The notes beneath the pieces are model-generated. The model was not told the origin of the DNA, searched no databases, and saw nothing but the letters and a program-made list of their open reading frames with translations. From Odontocerum albicorne (taxonomy: Eukaryota > Arthropoda > Insecta > Trichoptera > Odontoceridae): a stretch of 64,000 bases of DNA. Shown in pieces: positions 63,196 to 64,000 of this stretch. Positions within the stretch are counted from its first letter, which is position 1. Each line of letters starts with the position of its first letter. The position numbers and the translations under genes are program-made. The stretch is from positions 17,621,327 to 17,685,326 of the forward strand of contig OX463864.1 in the NCBI GenBank assembly GCA_949825065.1. Reading direction: 5' to 3'.

Positions 63196-63996
63196 ATTTC
63201 AAGTAAACTGGTTTTGCTAAATGCGATTTAGCTCTTCAAGATTGTGCTAAAAAAATAATAGCTACTCACGATTTTTTGTAATCATTATAAATATAATATT
63301 CATGACATATTCTGTAATAAGTTTCACAATAATTTATGTGCATGCTAAAAACAATACAGCTCATCACGATTTTTTGTTATCATTATAAATATAATGTGCA
63401 TGACATATTCTGTAATGAGTTTTACTAGAATTTATATACATGCTAAAAACAATACAGCTACTAAATGGTTTAGAGTTATAACGATTTGTGTAATCGTTAT
63501 AACTCTACACCATTTTGTTAAAAACAATATACTCGTAGCTAGCTACTCACGATTTTTAAGTAGGCATACATGATTCCTCTAAAACAACATAGCTCTCCAC
63601 AATATTTCTGTAATCATACACGACATTGGTAAAAACTATACTATCGTTCCTCACAACTTTCCTGATGTCATACACGATTCCTCAAAAACATACACGATTC
63701 CTCAAATGATTTATCTAAAACAACAAAGCTCTCCACAATGTTTCTGTAATCATGCAAGATATTGGTAAAAATAATATATTATATTAGTTACTCTCGATTT
63801 TCCTGATATCATACATGATTCATCTAAAAACAGTATAGCTATTTACGATTTTTCTGTGATTATACACGAGTTTGGTAAAAAATATTCACTCACAATTTTC
63901 CTGATATCACACACGATTCCGCTAAAAATAATAGAGCAACTCACAATTTTTCTGTGATTATAAATATACATGATTTTGCTTTAATTAAAATCCAGG
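63195..63996 (+). repeat. degenerate tandem array running off the window
   Basis: Repeated AGCTACTCACGATTTTT, TCATACACGATTCCTCTAAA, GTAATCATTATAAATATAAT and CATGCTAAAAACAATACAGC. The left units are ~110 bp; those after 63545 are shorter (about 70-80 bp) and alternate two related halves. It probably continues beyond 64000. Confidence 0.75.
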
Positions 63997-64000
63997 GCCG

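Overview
The window reads as intergenic or intronic DNA of an arthropod, most likely an insect. It is AT-rich, has no operons or ribosome binding sites, and carries eukaryotic transposons in every stage of decay: several non-LTR retrotransposon (LINE) families, tRNA-derived SINEs, Tc1/mariner, pogo/Tigger-like and piggyBac-like DNA elements, a Penelope-like element and many short tandem arrays. Only one stretch looks like exon of an ordinary host gene: 136 bases at 52022-52157 (+), with good splice sites, GC-rich third codon positions and an NPTY motif. The flanking exons lie outside the window, so that gene has very long introns.

Layout. 1-9 kb: a piggyBac-like end with a short spliced ORF, a Penelope-like element with a GIY-YIG endonuclease fragment (4.7-5.4 kb), a solo Penelope terminal repeat (6.4 kb) and a LINE 3' end (8.3-8.9 kb). 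10-18 kb: a 104-bp tandem array, a deleted mariner (13.0 kb), a second Penelope repeat with a hammerhead-ribozyme-like core (16.0 kb), the most complete copy of LINE family A and a 16-unit 56-bp array. 18-31 kb: a pogo/Tigger-like deletion derivative, two satellite arrays, reverse-transcriptase relics, two more mariner derivatives, SINEs and a near-perfect inverted-repeat MITE. 31-48 kb: an in-frame 33-bp array inside a LINE ORF, a back-to-back Penelope repeat, many LINE tails, several arrays, a hairpin MITE and a piggyBac-like MITE. 48-64 kb: LINE A copies, the host exon, a second hairpin MITE, a three-deep nest of transposons (57.7-59.1 kb), a second back-to-back Penelope repeat and a degenerate array running off the right edge.

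LINE families, labelled here only for this window. A: C-terminal landmarks FCYLGS, MYGSE, RRI, RWFGHVERMN, GRPRKVWLDQVNDIL and SAYPDRE; about 22 fragments. B: ends DHVFFGCP and FSTYRLIVKSLKL. C: CR1/L2-like, with NAAARLIYG and VTWNGLPLSVRD. D: CR1/L2-like, ends VRLWNQLQ and FKKRLKKLFVSSQ; its 3' end is shared with the SINE. E: reverse transcriptase relic, ESWTL and LEAFEMW, with a GAA-rich 3' end. F: LRWYGHV. G: known only from a 3' untranslated repeat. The SINE is tRNA-derived and its last ~55 bases match the 3' end of LINE D, which suggests LINE D machinery mobilised it.

Most notable observations: hammerhead-like cores in the Penelope repeats; the octamer TACTCGTA, far more frequent than expected and shaped like an excision scar of mariners whose ends read CGAG; and five tandem arrays that each amplify a segment of a LINE ORF. 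All family assignments come from reading the sequence by eye and none was checked against a database.
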